Assembly: GCA_044371405.1 (NCBI GenBank)
Contig: JBILTS010000050.1
Span: 1-14,912, forward strand
DNA: 14,912 nt
Reading direction: 5' to 3'
DNA from: RGEC01 sp044371405
Lineage (GTDB): Bacteria; Bacteroidota; Bacteroidia; NS11-12g; UBA955
Part shown: in pieces, positions 8,482 through 14,912 of the stretch
How positions within the stretch are numbered: the stretch's first letter is position 1
Layout of the letters: each line of letters begins with the position of its first letter
Position numbers and translations under genes: made by a program
The notes under the pieces: model-generated
The model's input: the letters and a program-made list of their open reading frames with translations, nothing else
What the model was told of the DNA's origin: nothing
Databases searched by the model: none

Positions 8482-8515
8482 ATAGACGAGGCGGCCACAT
8501 GGTCGCCTTGTTTAT
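8482..8515 (+). terminator. Likely rho-independent terminator of the dcw operon
   Basis: The arm 8482-8496 pairs with 8501-8515 over 15 bp with an ACAT tetraloop (8497-8500). All positions pair in the + strand RNA, using three G-U wobbles. A T-rich stretch follows (TTCAATAATTTTT, 8516-8528), 25 nt after the ftsZ stop. Read on the - strand, the three wobbles become A-C mismatches and no U-run follows, so the structure favours termination of the ftsZ transcript. Its 3' arm contains the stop codon of the converging glycosyltransferase gene (8512-8514). Confidence 0.75.
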
Positions 8516-9768
8516 TTCAATAATTTTTCGTATATTCGTTTGTATTGACCAGCAACCACCGCACTATCATATTTTTCGGTTGCAGACTGTCTAGCCTTGC
8601 TTTGCAGCGAAACCAGCTCCCCGGTATCAGGCGTATTCAGATAAACAGTAATCTTTTCTGAAAGTGTCTTTACATCCAACAAGTTTGAAAGCCAACCGTT
8701 TTCCCCATCGGTAACCATCTCCGGTATGCCCCCAACTGAAAATGCCGCTACCGGTGTGCCGCAAGCCATGCTCTCCATGATGGTAGTGGGTAAATTCTCT
8801 TCGTGGGATGTTGTTACATAAACATCAGCCGCCTGATAACATTGCAGCATTTCTGTTTCGCCTGACAAATAGCCCGTAAAGGTGTAAGGAACCGGAAAAT
8901 CCATCGGGGCATTGTGTTTATTTTCTCCAATCAGCAATACATGCAGGTTTGCAAATTTCGCAGCATGAAGCATGCCGACCAGCTCTTTAAACTCGGCAAA
9001 ACCCTTTTTGGGGTTGGTCAGACTGGCCGCAGCAAAAGCCAATACTTTCGCGTTGTGGGGTATTCCCAGTTTCTGTCTGGCCTCGATAGCATCTCCGGGT
9101 TTAAACAGATTGGTGTCGATGCCATTGGGAATTACAGCTATGTTTTTGCCGTTCGCAATGGGCGACAATGATGCCTTTGCAGCCAACCATGCACTGGGGG
9201 TAATGAAATGAAGATTATCTGCCGAAAAAATCTGCTGCTTTTTGCGATATACCCGGGCTGACAAATCCTGTTCTGATGGGGTTTTCAGGTAAGGACATCG
9301 TCCGCAACCGGTTTGAAAATGTTCACAACCTCGGTTGTGGTAACATCCTCCTGTAAAAGGCCACATGTCGTGGCAAGTCCACACCACCGGTTTGCCGCTT
9401 TTCAAGATATCTGCGAGTCCTCCCAAACTGATGAATCCCTTGTTAATCCAGTGCAGGTGAACAATATCGGCCTCCTCAAACGCTTTCCAGCGTGTCACAT
9501 CCACACCCGTAAGTCCGTGGGAAAACGCAAACCTGACGGAAGCATCTTTTTCAAACCTAAGGAAATCGAGTTTTTCCAGGGCATGGTTGAACTGTGCTAG
9601 GTTTCTCCTGAAAAAAGAATCAGCCCAAACCTTATATCCACTGCCTTCCGCACCGCAAAAAACGATGTGGCTACTTTCGACATTCAAAGCCCTCAGTGAA
9701 AATGACAACCGGTTGGCCGCTATAAAGGCACCCCCTGCGCTGTTTGCATTCAAATGAAGTACTTTCAT
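8512..9768 (-). CDS. Glycosyltransferase family 4 (GT-B fold, WcaC-like subgroup)
   Basis: This is a retaining nucleotide-sugar glycosyltransferase, probably cytoplasmic or at the inner membrane face and acting in surface glycan synthesis; donor and acceptor cannot be read from the sequence. In the 418 residues, the N-terminal acceptor domain begins LHLNANSAGGAFIAANRL (4-21), with DIVHLHWIN (101-109) and TCHDMWPFTGGC (131-142). A cysteine cluster C142-x5-C148-x6-C155-x2-C158 follows; this arrangement is typical of a WcaC-like subgroup and could bind a metal. The C-terminal donor domain has IPNGID (213-218) and the GT4 E-x7-E motif with E324 and E332 in EENLPTTIME, then ACGTPV. It lies 3 nt downstream of the transporter and is probably co-transcribed. 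Its stop codon lies in the ftsZ terminator hairpin. GT4 assignment is firm; the specific role is unknown. Confidence 0.9.
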   Translation of the reverse strand: MKVLHLNANSAGGAFIAANRLSFSLRALNVESSHIVFCGAEGSGYKVWADSFFRRNLAQFNHALEKLDFLRFEKDASVRFAFSHGLTGVDVTRWKAFEEADIVHLHWINKGFISLGGLADILKSGKPVVWTCHDMWPFTGGCYHNRGCEHFQTGCGRCPYLKTPSEQDLSARVYRKKQQIFSADNLHFITPSAWLAAKASLSPIANGKNIAVIPNGIDTNLFKPGDAIEARQKLGIPHNAKVLAFAAASLTNPKKGFAEFKELVGMLHAAKFANLHVLLIGENKHNAPMDFPVPYTFTGYLSGETEMLQCYQAADVYVTTSHEENLPTTIMESMACGTPVAAFSVGGIPEMVTDGENGWLSNLLDVKTLSEKITVYLNTPDTGELVSLQSKARQSATEKYDSAVVAGQYKRIYEKLLK

Positions 9769-9771
9769 GGC

Positions 9772-11010
9772 TTAACTGTCTAAAACGGTAGCATCGGGCA
9801 CTTCTTGTTGGACAGCCGTTGTTTTAAGTTTACTGCTCAGCCGCAAAGCCAGCAAAAGCGTTAAAAGCATGAGCATCCCGGCACTTAGATATGGCAGAAA
9901 AAAAGATGCGCTATAGAGGAAACCACTTACGACCGGTCCCACCGAACGGGCCAGTGAACCTGTACTTTGCAGCAATCCCAGCGTTTTGCCCTGATCATGG
10001 GCAGGTGTATTAACCGATATGAGTGAATTGATGGCCGGCAAGAGCATGCCATTACCCATGGCCAGACAAATGACTGCACAAATCTGAACGGGTATGAACC
10101 ATTCCTGAGACGGCAAGGGTATGATAGACAACCCCACCGCCACAACAGGACAACCATAAATCAACATGCGCTTTAAACCCAATGTTTTTTGGATTGTCCC
10201 TATCAAACCGCCTTGTACGATGGCACTGCAAACACCAATAAATCCAAACATGTAGCCCACCTGCTTTTCCGTAAGGTGATAATGTTCGCTCCACAGCACC
10301 GAGGCATTCACCTGCATCATGCTGAAAGCCGCAATGTATATGACATTGATGATAAACAACTCTCCGATGATTTCTTCCTTCCATACATGCCTCAATCCGG
10401 TGAAGGACGAAATGAAAGAGCGTCTTTCCGTGTTTTTTTCGGTTAAACTTTCGGGCAGTGTAAACCAGGCCATGATAAAATTAAACACACAGAGACCGGC
10501 AGTAGCAAAGCCCACCCACTGCAATCCGCCGGCGGCAAACAAGGCACCACCGATGGGCGGACCAAAAACAAATCCCAGTCCGAATGCAGCCCCAATAAGC
10601 CCCATTTTTTTTGCTCTTTCCTGCGGGGGTGTTATGTCTGCGATATAGGCCTGAGCCGCACTGATGTTGGCACTGCCAATTCCGGCTACCAATCGCGCCA
10701 GAAACAAAATCACAAATGTATTGCTGATGCCCAGCATCATATATCCCACCGCTGTTGCAAGTACACTGCCCAGAATAATGGGCCTGCGGCCAATTCTATC
10801 GCTCATCGAGCCCCAAATGGGAGAAAAAATAAACTGCATGAGGGAAAACACCCCCATGGTGAGGCCCACCGCTACATCAGCATCCAAATTTAAACCCGAT
10901 TGCAGGGCCATTTTCTTGGCAACCACAGGCAAAATGGGAATGATGATTCCAAAGCCCAGCAGGTCGATGAAAATGGTGAGAAACAGGGTTAGGATACGTT
11001 TATCTTTCAT
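9772..11010 (-). CDS. Major facilitator transporter, Tet/DHA1-like drug:H+ antiporter family
   Basis: This is a 412-residue, twelve-helix inner-membrane secondary transporter, probably a proton-coupled exporter. The N-terminal IDLLGFGIIIPILP (15-28) is the TetA-type helix 1 with an acidic residue at D16. MFS motif A, GSMSDRIGRRP, is at 67-77 between helices 2 and 3. The region LARLVAGIGSANISAAQAYIAD (about 104-125) and the antiporter motif C, GLIGAAFGLGFVFGPPIGG (137-155), match the tetracycline-efflux branch of DHA1. Chromosomal relatives are usually annotated as tetracycline resistance MFS, but few are known to move tetracycline, so the substrate is open. Its start overlaps the stop of the upstream gene by 4 nt (11007-11010), and a glycosyltransferase follows after 3 nt. 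A role in exporting a metabolite of this operon is only an inference. Confidence 0.92.
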   Translation of the reverse strand: MKDKRILTLFLTIFIDLLGFGIIIPILPVVAKKMALQSGLNLDADVAVGLTMGVFSLMQFIFSPIWGSMSDRIGRRPIILGSVLATAVGYMMLGISNTFVILFLARLVAGIGSANISAAQAYIADITPPQERAKKMGLIGAAFGLGFVFGPPIGGALFAAGGLQWVGFATAGLCVFNFIMAWFTLPESLTEKNTERRSFISSFTGLRHVWKEEIIGELFIINVIYIAAFSMMQVNASVLWSEHYHLTEKQVGYMFGFIGVCSAIVQGGLIGTIQKTLGLKRMLIYGCPVVAVGLSIIPLPSQEWFIPVQICAVICLAMGNGMLLPAINSLISVNTPAHDQGKTLGLLQSTGSLARSVGPVVSGFLYSASFFLPYLSAGMLMLLTLLLALRLSSKLKTTAVQQEVPDATVLDS

Positions 11011-11501
11011 GCGTTTTGTTTCAGAATCTGTTTGCCCATCCAGTGTTCCCGGAAAGGCTGAAGCGGGTTGGATGTAAAATCACCCAGCCGGGGATGCATC
11101 ACATCCAAAACTGGCGTATTTTCTGATATTTCAGCGCGGTCTATGGCTGCTGTGGCAGTCTGGCGGTTATGAATTTGTGCAGTACCGTCTTCCTGTGGAA
11201 CCAGCAGCAACAATCGGTTAAGAAAATCGATGCCGGTGGCAGACGAAAAATCCTGAAGCAACCTAAAAACCTTGTCTATGCTGCAACCTGAGGGCGCCTC
11301 CACTGATTCATCGACCGCAACGGTAAGCAATGTATTCCAACGCAGCTCGAAACTCGCCAAAAGTGCACTTCCATGAGACTTCCAGCCGTTTACAAATTCA
11401 GTCATCAGTGCCTGCAACTGTTGTACTTCCGGGGCTGTCAGGGGCCTGTCGGCGATAAAAAACCAAACACGCGAATCGGAAGACAAACGGGCTAAGCTCA
11501 T
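11007..11501 (-). CDS. Conserved Bacteroidota protein of unknown function, GCSID-motif family
   Basis: This is a 164-residue soluble protein with no signal peptide or membrane segment. I recognise the pattern of a family widespread in Bacteroidota: RVWFFIADRPLT (11-22), W40 and HG at 43-44, TVAVDES (60-66), SGCSIDK (71-77) and GIDFLNRLLLLV (90-101). Members are often labelled ABC transporter ATPase in databases, but no Walker A, Walker B or ABC signature is present here, so that name is unsupported. The invariant-looking Cys73 in the GCSID motif suggests a redox, metal or catalytic role, though this is speculation. Residues after about 105 look less conserved. It overlaps the iron-sulfur gene upstream and the transporter downstream by 4 nt each, which implies translational coupling. 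Family membership is likely; function is unknown. Confidence 0.8.
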   Translation of the reverse strand: MSLARLSSDSRVWFFIADRPLTAPEVQQLQALMTEFVNGWKSHGSALLASFELRWNTLLTVAVDESVEAPSGCSIDKVFRLLQDFSSATGIDFLNRLLLLVPQEDGTAQIHNRQTATAAIDRAEISENTPVLDVMHPRLGDFTSNPLQPFREHWMGKQILKQNA

Positions 11502-12283
11502 GGTGTGTTGGTGCTTTGGTCTACCAGTTCGGCAATATCCAGCACCTGTATCTCATTTTCTTTTTCGAAGTGCTTGGTGCCATCGCGCAGCATGGTCATG
11601 CAGAACGGACAATTCACGGCCAGCACCGAAGCACCGGATTCCAGCACATCTTCCGTGCGTTCCACATTCACTTCTTTTTTACCTGATTCGGCCTCTTTGA
11701 ACATCTGTGCGCCACCGGCACCGCAACACAAACCATTGCTGCGGCAGCGTTTCAGCTCTACCAAATCTGCATCCAGGCGCTCGATTACCATGCGGGGTGC
11801 TTCATACACACCGTTGGCACGGCCAAGGTAACAGCTATCGTGATAGGTAATTTTTTTACCTTTGAATGGTCCGCCCTCAATGGCCAAACGACCTTCTTCC
11901 AGCAGCTGGTTGATGAACTGTGTATGGTGGATCACTTCGTAATTGCCACCCAGGGCAGGATATTCATTTTTCAGGGTGTTGTAGCAATGCGGACAAGCCG
12001 TCACCATCTTTTTCACCCCATATCCATTCAACAGCTCGATGTTTTGCATGGCCTGCATCTGAAAAAGAAACTCGTTGCCGGCGCGCTTGGCCGGATCTCC
12101 GGTACACCCTTCTTCGGTGCCCAGAATGGCGAATTTTATATCTGCTTTTTGCAAAATGGATGCGAAGGCCTTTGAAACCCGCTGTGCGCGCTCATCGAAA
12201 CTACCGGCACAACCCACCCAAAATAGGATTTCGGGAGTCTCACCGGCGTTCAAATAGTCCTGAATGGTTTTTATGGGATTCAT
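11498..12283 (-). CDS. (Fe-S)-binding protein with two CCG domains (HdrB/LutA/GlpC-like)
   Basis: This is a 261-residue cytoplasmic protein of the cysteine-rich CCG domain family found in heterodisulfide reductase subunit B, lactate oxidation LutA and glycolate/glycerol-3-P dehydrogenase subunits. These proteins bind an unusual [4Fe-4S] cluster and move electrons or reduce disulfides. The second domain is complete: C151-x34-C186-C187-x37-C225-x2-C228. The first has C25, C60, C97 and C100, but reads C60-T61 where the family motif has two cysteines, so only one domain can carry a canonical CCG cluster. ACPHCYNTLKNEYP (96-109) and HDSCYLGRANGVYEAPR (148-164) are strongly conserved-looking stretches. 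Relatives usually work with a ferredoxin-like, often membrane-bound partner; none is adjacent, since the next gene upstream is divergent. It is first in a four-gene operon. Its physiological partner is unknown. Confidence 0.92.
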   Translation of the reverse strand: MNPIKTIQDYLNAGETPEILFWVGCAGSFDERAQRVSKAFASILQKADIKFAILGTEEGCTGDPAKRAGNEFLFQMQAMQNIELLNGYGVKKMVTACPHCYNTLKNEYPALGGNYEVIHHTQFINQLLEEGRLAIEGGPFKGKKITYHDSCYLGRANGVYEAPRMVIERLDADLVELKRCRSNGLCCGAGGAQMFKEAESGKKEVNVERTEDVLESGASVLAVNCPFCMTMLRDGTKHFEKENEIQVLDIAELVDQSTNTP

Positions 12284-12372
12284 ATATTACGCTTGCAATT
12301 TCAACATAAACAAGTAAAAAATACAACCGGTTTTTACACATTGTTCGCAACCCCCTATTTTCGTTGCTGCAA
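12284..12372. promoter_or_regulatory. Divergent intergenic region expected to hold two opposing promoters
   Basis: These 89 AT-rich bases separate the starts of the CCG protein operon (-) and the Asp-box protein gene (+), so both promoters should lie here. On the + strand TATTTTCG (12356-12363) is one mismatch from the Bacteroidota -7 box TAnnTTTG. A T-run at 12331-12335 sits 20 nt upstream in place of the -33 TTTG, but this would leave a leader of only a few bases. No convincing box was found for the - strand. No Shine-Dalgarno sequence precedes either start. Confidence 0.4.
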
Positions 12373-13446
12373 ATGCGGTTTCTCAGTTTAATTTTATGTC
12401 TTTTCAGCACCAACTTCGGCCTTGGTCAAAGCTTCCGGGGCATATCGATTGTTAATGCCAAAACCGCCTGGGTTTCGGGCAGTAAAGGGAGCATTCTAAG
12501 AACTACTGATGCCGGTAAAAACTGGGACACCCTAAACCCCAGGGGCTATGCAGCAAAGGATTTCCGCGACATCCATGCATTCAGCCGCAAAACAGCTGTG
12601 GTACTGAGTAGCGGCGACAGCGGTGTGGTACTGATTACGCGGGATGGTGGTAAAAACTGGAAAGAAATATACCACGATTACCGGCCCGGCAGCTTTCTGG
12701 ATGCCATGGACATTCACAAGGGCAAACTCATTCTGGCTGGAGACGGCATTTTGCAGCAAAAAATGTACCAGATTCGGTCAGAAAACGTGCTGAAAAATGA
12801 TTCCTTGAGAGCCATCACACTATTTGCAAAAGACCGCGAAAGCTACTATAAAAAAGGGTTTGAGCCCGACAGCACCTCTTCCTACTTCGCGGCTTCGGGA
12901 AGTAATGTTCAGTGGACCGGTAATAACACCTACTGCGCCATTCCCATCCTGGATGACAAAAGCATGTTCATCAGCGTATCAGAAAATTTTATTCGTTTTC
13001 GCAGCCGATTGCCCTTCAAACAACAAAAGGCAGGGGGCGCTTACGGATTTCACCTGCACCGAAACCAAACCGGGGTGGCCGTGGGTGGTTCATTTTACAA
13101 GCCCAATGAGAAAGACAGCACGGCATGCTATACCATCGATGGCGGCCGCACCTGGAAACCCTGCCAAACCATGCCCAACGGCTACCGCAGCGGGGTTTGT
13201 ACCCACAAGTGCGGCAAAATATGGATTTGCACCGGCCCCAACGGCAGCGATTATAGCACCGATGGCGGCAAAAACTGGAAACCGCTGATTTATGTGAAAG
13301 GTTTTAATGTTTGTGCCATGCGTGGCAATTACCTGTGGCTGGCCGGCAAAACAGCCACCCGCATTCGGTTAAAAGATTTGCTCAAAGTGCAGCAGGAAGC
13401 CGAAATCATTCGGTCTTCGCCTCGTGGTACTCCTCCTCGGTATTGA
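12373..13446 (+). CDS. Secreted Asp-box (BNR/Ycf48-like) beta-propeller protein
   Basis: This is a predicted exported protein of 357 residues from the ATG at 12373. A TTG nine bases upstream is in frame, but the ATG places a clean signal peptide (MRFLSLILCLFSTNFGLG) at the terminus. Four Asp-box motifs are visible: RTTDAGKNW (43-51), ITRDGGKNW (88-96), YTIDGGRTW (253-261) and YSTDGGKNW (294-302), each marking a blade turn of a sialidase- or Ycf48-type propeller. Family members range from photosystem II assembly factors to sialidases and scaffolds. No sialidase catalytic set was identified, so enzymatic activity should not be assumed. No type IX sorting domain or lipobox is evident, so a periplasmic location is likely. 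The last 13 codons overlap the converging oxidoreductase gene antisense by 41 nt. The function is unknown. Confidence 0.82.
   Translation: MRFLSLILCLFSTNFGLGQSFRGISIVNAKTAWVSGSKGSILRTTDAGKNWDTLNPRGYAAKDFRDIHAFSRKTAVVLSSGDSGVVLITRDGGKNWKEIYHDYRPGSFLDAMDIHKGKLILAGDGILQQKMYQIRSENVLKNDSLRAITLFAKDRESYYKKGFEPDSTSSYFAASGSNVQWTGNNTYCAIPILDDKSMFISVSENFIRFRSRLPFKQQKAGGAYGFHLHRNQTGVAVGGSFYKPNEKDSTACYTIDGGRTWKPCQTMPNGYRSGVCTHKCGKIWICTGPNGSDYSTDGGKNWKPLIYVKGFNVCAMRGNYLWLAGKTATRIRLKDLLKVQQEAEIIRSSPRGTPPRY
13406..13446. other. 41-nt antisense coding overlap of two converging genes
   Basis: The oxidoreductase stop (TGA on the - strand, 13406-13408) lies inside the + strand propeller gene, whose own stop is at 13444-13446. 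Both frames code through these bases, giving the + strand tail RSSPRGTPPRY and the - strand tail TEEEYHEAKTE. There is no room for a terminator between the genes, so the two transcripts must overlap at their 3' ends. Confidence 0.9.
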
Positions 13447-14912
13447 TCTGCCAGAGGTTGTCCTTGCTACCGATTCCCGCTAAAATATTGTCAACTGCTG
13501 TCATGGCTGTGAGCATGCTGTGGTCACTGTTGTTGTATTTGTGCATGCCGTTTCTGCCGATGAGATACAGATTTTCCATTTGATTCACAAAAGCAATCAC
13601 ACGGTTAAACTGATTATAAGAACCGGTGTAAGCGGGATAGGTCTTGGGCATGCGGATTATGGTACTGTCGAGCACATCCCGGGCATCCAGCAAACCGATT
13701 TGCTCCATCTCTTTCACGGCCATGGCCTTGAAATCGTCATCAGATAAGTTCCACAATGAATCGCCCTCATTGCAAAAGTATTCCAGCCCCAGCCAGGTTG
13801 TATCCTGATCGGCTACCAGAAAAGGGCTCCAGTTGTTAAAAATCTGCAATCGCCCAATGTTTACGCCCCGCTCCTGAATGTAAATCCAGTTATCTTGCAA
13901 ACTCCCGGCTTTAAGCTTTTTACACAGCAGCCCCACGGTAATAAAATCGCGGTATGGCAGGGCTGTGGCGATATTTTTAACTTCCGAATCGGTTTCAAAA
14001 GAAAATGCTTCAAACAGATCCTTCACCGGCATGGTGCTAAAAACCAGGTCAGACATGAATTCGACCCTAACTCCATTCGCATTTTTTGCCCAAACCGTAG
14101 TAATTCCTTCGGGTGAACCATCCAGTTTCATCACCGTATGTTCCGTGAGAATTTGCCCGCCCATGGCCTGCACCTTTTCTGCCACCAATTCCCACATTTG
14201 TCCCGGACCCAGCTTGGGATACAGGAATTTTTCAATCAGCGAAGTTTCAGTGTCTTTCTGCCCAATATTCACCGGTTTTTTACGGCCCAATATTTGCTTA
14301 ATAGCGTGTGCCATTGCCTTGCTCACCGATAGCCCTTTTACCCGCTGAGCTCCCCAGTCTTTGGCTATTTCATGGCACTTGAATCCCCATACTTTTTCGG
14401 TATAATCCTTAAAAAACGTGAGGTACAACTCCTTGCCAAACCGGTTGATGATAAAGTCTTCCAGGGTTACCTCGGGTTTGCGCGGAAACAAGCGTATGGC
14501 AGCATAGCTGAAGACTATTTTAAAAACACGCACCAGCCCCAGATTTCTGAGTGTTTGCAAGTTTAGCGAAACAGGATAACTGAAGAATTTTCCCAGAAAA
14601 TATATGCGGCTCAGGCGGTTCCTCAGCAGCATCACCAAATGGATTTTGCCCGGATCGGCCTCTGCACCCGCTATTTCGGTTTCTTTTCCATGATAGTGAA
14701 TATGGGCATGCGAAGCGCCTTTCTCTATGGGCATCATAGACAACCACCACTGCATCACCCTGTCGCTTTTGCTGAAGAAACGATGACCACCAATATCCAT
14801 GCGGTTTCCCTTATAATTCACCGTGCGGGAAATACCGCCCATGTAGGTGGAAGATTCCAGAATGGTTACGGCATATTCATTGCTTCGCGAGAGCAGCTCG
14901 TAAGCGGCGGTA
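13406..14912 (-). CDS. FAD-dependent oxidoreductase, UDP-galactopyranose mutase/protoporphyrinogen oxidase-like, N-terminus outside the window
   Basis: The frame stays open to the window edge. The codons before the first in-window ATG (14842) read AAYELLSRSNEYAVTILESS, the helix and strand after a dinucleotide-binding loop, so the gene starts beyond base 14912 and the GxGxxG loop is unseen. 501 residues are visible. MGGISRTVNYKGNRMDIGGH follows as the FAD contact region. Near the C-terminus, NLYLIGRNGMHKYNNSDHSM is the FAD-binding end motif typical of this group. The protein is much longer than classical Glf (about 370-400), so mutase activity is not established. Relatives commonly sit in polysaccharide loci and are annotated NAD(P)/FAD-dependent oxidoreductase or amine oxidase. 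The C-terminus NTEEEYHEAKTE overlaps the propeller gene by 41 nt. Family level is firm; the reaction is unknown. Confidence 0.88.
   Translation of the reverse strand, partial: TAAYELLSRSNEYAVTILESSTYMGGISRTVNYKGNRMDIGGHRFFSKSDRVMQWWLSMMPIEKGASHAHIHYHGKETEIAGAEADPGKIHLVMLLRNRLSRIYFLGKFFSYPVSLNLQTLRNLGLVRVFKIVFSYAAIRLFPRKPEVTLEDFIINRFGKELYLTFFKDYTEKVWGFKCHEIAKDWGAQRVKGLSVSKAMAHAIKQILGRKKPVNIGQKDTETSLIEKFLYPKLGPGQMWELVAEKVQAMGGQILTEHTVMKLDGSPEGITTVWAKNANGVRVEFMSDLVFSTMPVKDLFEAFSFETDSEVKNIATALPYRDFITVGLLCKKLKAGSLQDNWIYIQERGVNIGRLQIFNNWSPFLVADQDTTWLGLEYFCNEGDSLWNLSDDDFKAMAVKEMEQIGLLDARDVLDSTIIRMPKTYPAYTGSYNQFNRVIAFVNQMENLYLIGRNGMHKYNNSDHSMLTAMTAVDNILAGIGSKDNLWQINTEEEYHEAKTE

Noticed and set aside
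9772..11010. Calling the transporter a tetracycline resistance gene
   Set aside because: The motifs place it in the Tet-like DHA1 branch, but this branch includes many chromosomal transporters of other substrates, and nothing nearby suggests a resistance cassette or mobile element.
11007..11501. ABC transporter ATPase annotation for the GCSID protein
   Set aside because: No Walker A, Walker B or ABC signature is present, and 164 residues is too short for an ABC ATPase domain.
11505..12309. Several + strand open frames opposite the CCG protein gene
   Set aside because: The - strand frame has the complete cysteine motifs; the others are mutually overlapping and Ser/Arg/Cys/Pro-rich shadows.
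12364..12366. TTG start for the propeller protein
   Set aside because: It would add three residues before a well-formed signal peptide that begins at the ATG at 12373.
12645..13279. Short DNA repeats around GATGGyGGyAAAAACTGG
   Set aside because: They coincide with the Asp-box codons of the propeller protein and reflect its protein repeats, not a mobile or regulatory repeat.
12824..13288. Open frame of 154 codons inside the propeller gene on the same strand
   Set aside because: It is out of frame with a gene that has a signal peptide and four Asp-boxes, and its Pro/Ala/Thr-rich translation is not protein-like.
14840..14842. ATG at 14842 (- strand) as the true start of the oxidoreductase
   Set aside because: Codons between here and the window edge continue the FAD-binding fold without a stop, so the start is outside the window.

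Overview
The window is a chromosomal segment from a member of the Bacteroidota, most likely a free-living type of moderate GC; genus and order cannot be fixed from the sequence. Four things point there: the gene order murD-ftsW-murG-murC-ftsQ-ftsA-ftsZ without ddl or murB; an FtsZ whose PAYLRR-type conserved peptide is followed by a further tail; start codons that follow A-rich or featureless leaders rather than Shine-Dalgarno sequences; and a small conserved protein with a GCSID motif that I know only from this phylum.

Region 1 (1-8456, + strand) is the distal half of the division and cell wall (dcw) cluster. MurD (5' end outside the window) and MurC add D-Glu and L-Ala during UDP-MurNAc-peptide synthesis. 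MurG makes lipid II, and FtsW polymerises it at the septum. FtsQ is the bitopic divisome linker, FtsA the actin-like membrane tether, and FtsZ the tubulin-like ring protein. Junctions are extremely tight: a 2-nt gap, three 11-nt overlaps, one 4-nt overlap, and a 19-nt gap only before ftsZ. A 15-bp hairpin at 8482-8515 probably ends the transcript.

Region 2 (8512-12283, - strand) is a compact four-gene unit converging on ftsZ. In transcription order it holds a two-domain CCG iron-sulfur protein, the small GCSID-motif protein of unknown function, a Tet/DHA1-like major facilitator transporter, and a GT4 glycosyltransferase. The first two junctions are 4-nt stop/start overlaps and the last is a 3-nt gap, so co-transcription is likely.

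Region 3 (12284-14912) holds an 89-nt divergent intergenic region, a secreted Asp-box (BNR/Ycf48-like) beta-propeller protein on the + strand, and a converging FAD-dependent oxidoreductase related to UDP-galactopyranose mutase and protoporphyrinogen oxidase on the - strand. The last two overlap tail to tail by 41 nt, and the N-terminus of the oxidoreductase lies outside the window.

I see no mobile element, CRISPR array, tRNA or rRNA. The dcw part is ordinary core genome. The parts most worth a second look are the CCG/GCSID pair and its operon, the 41-nt antisense coding overlap, and the ftsZ terminator built into a neighbour's stop codon. I found no convincing evidence of a wholly new system.
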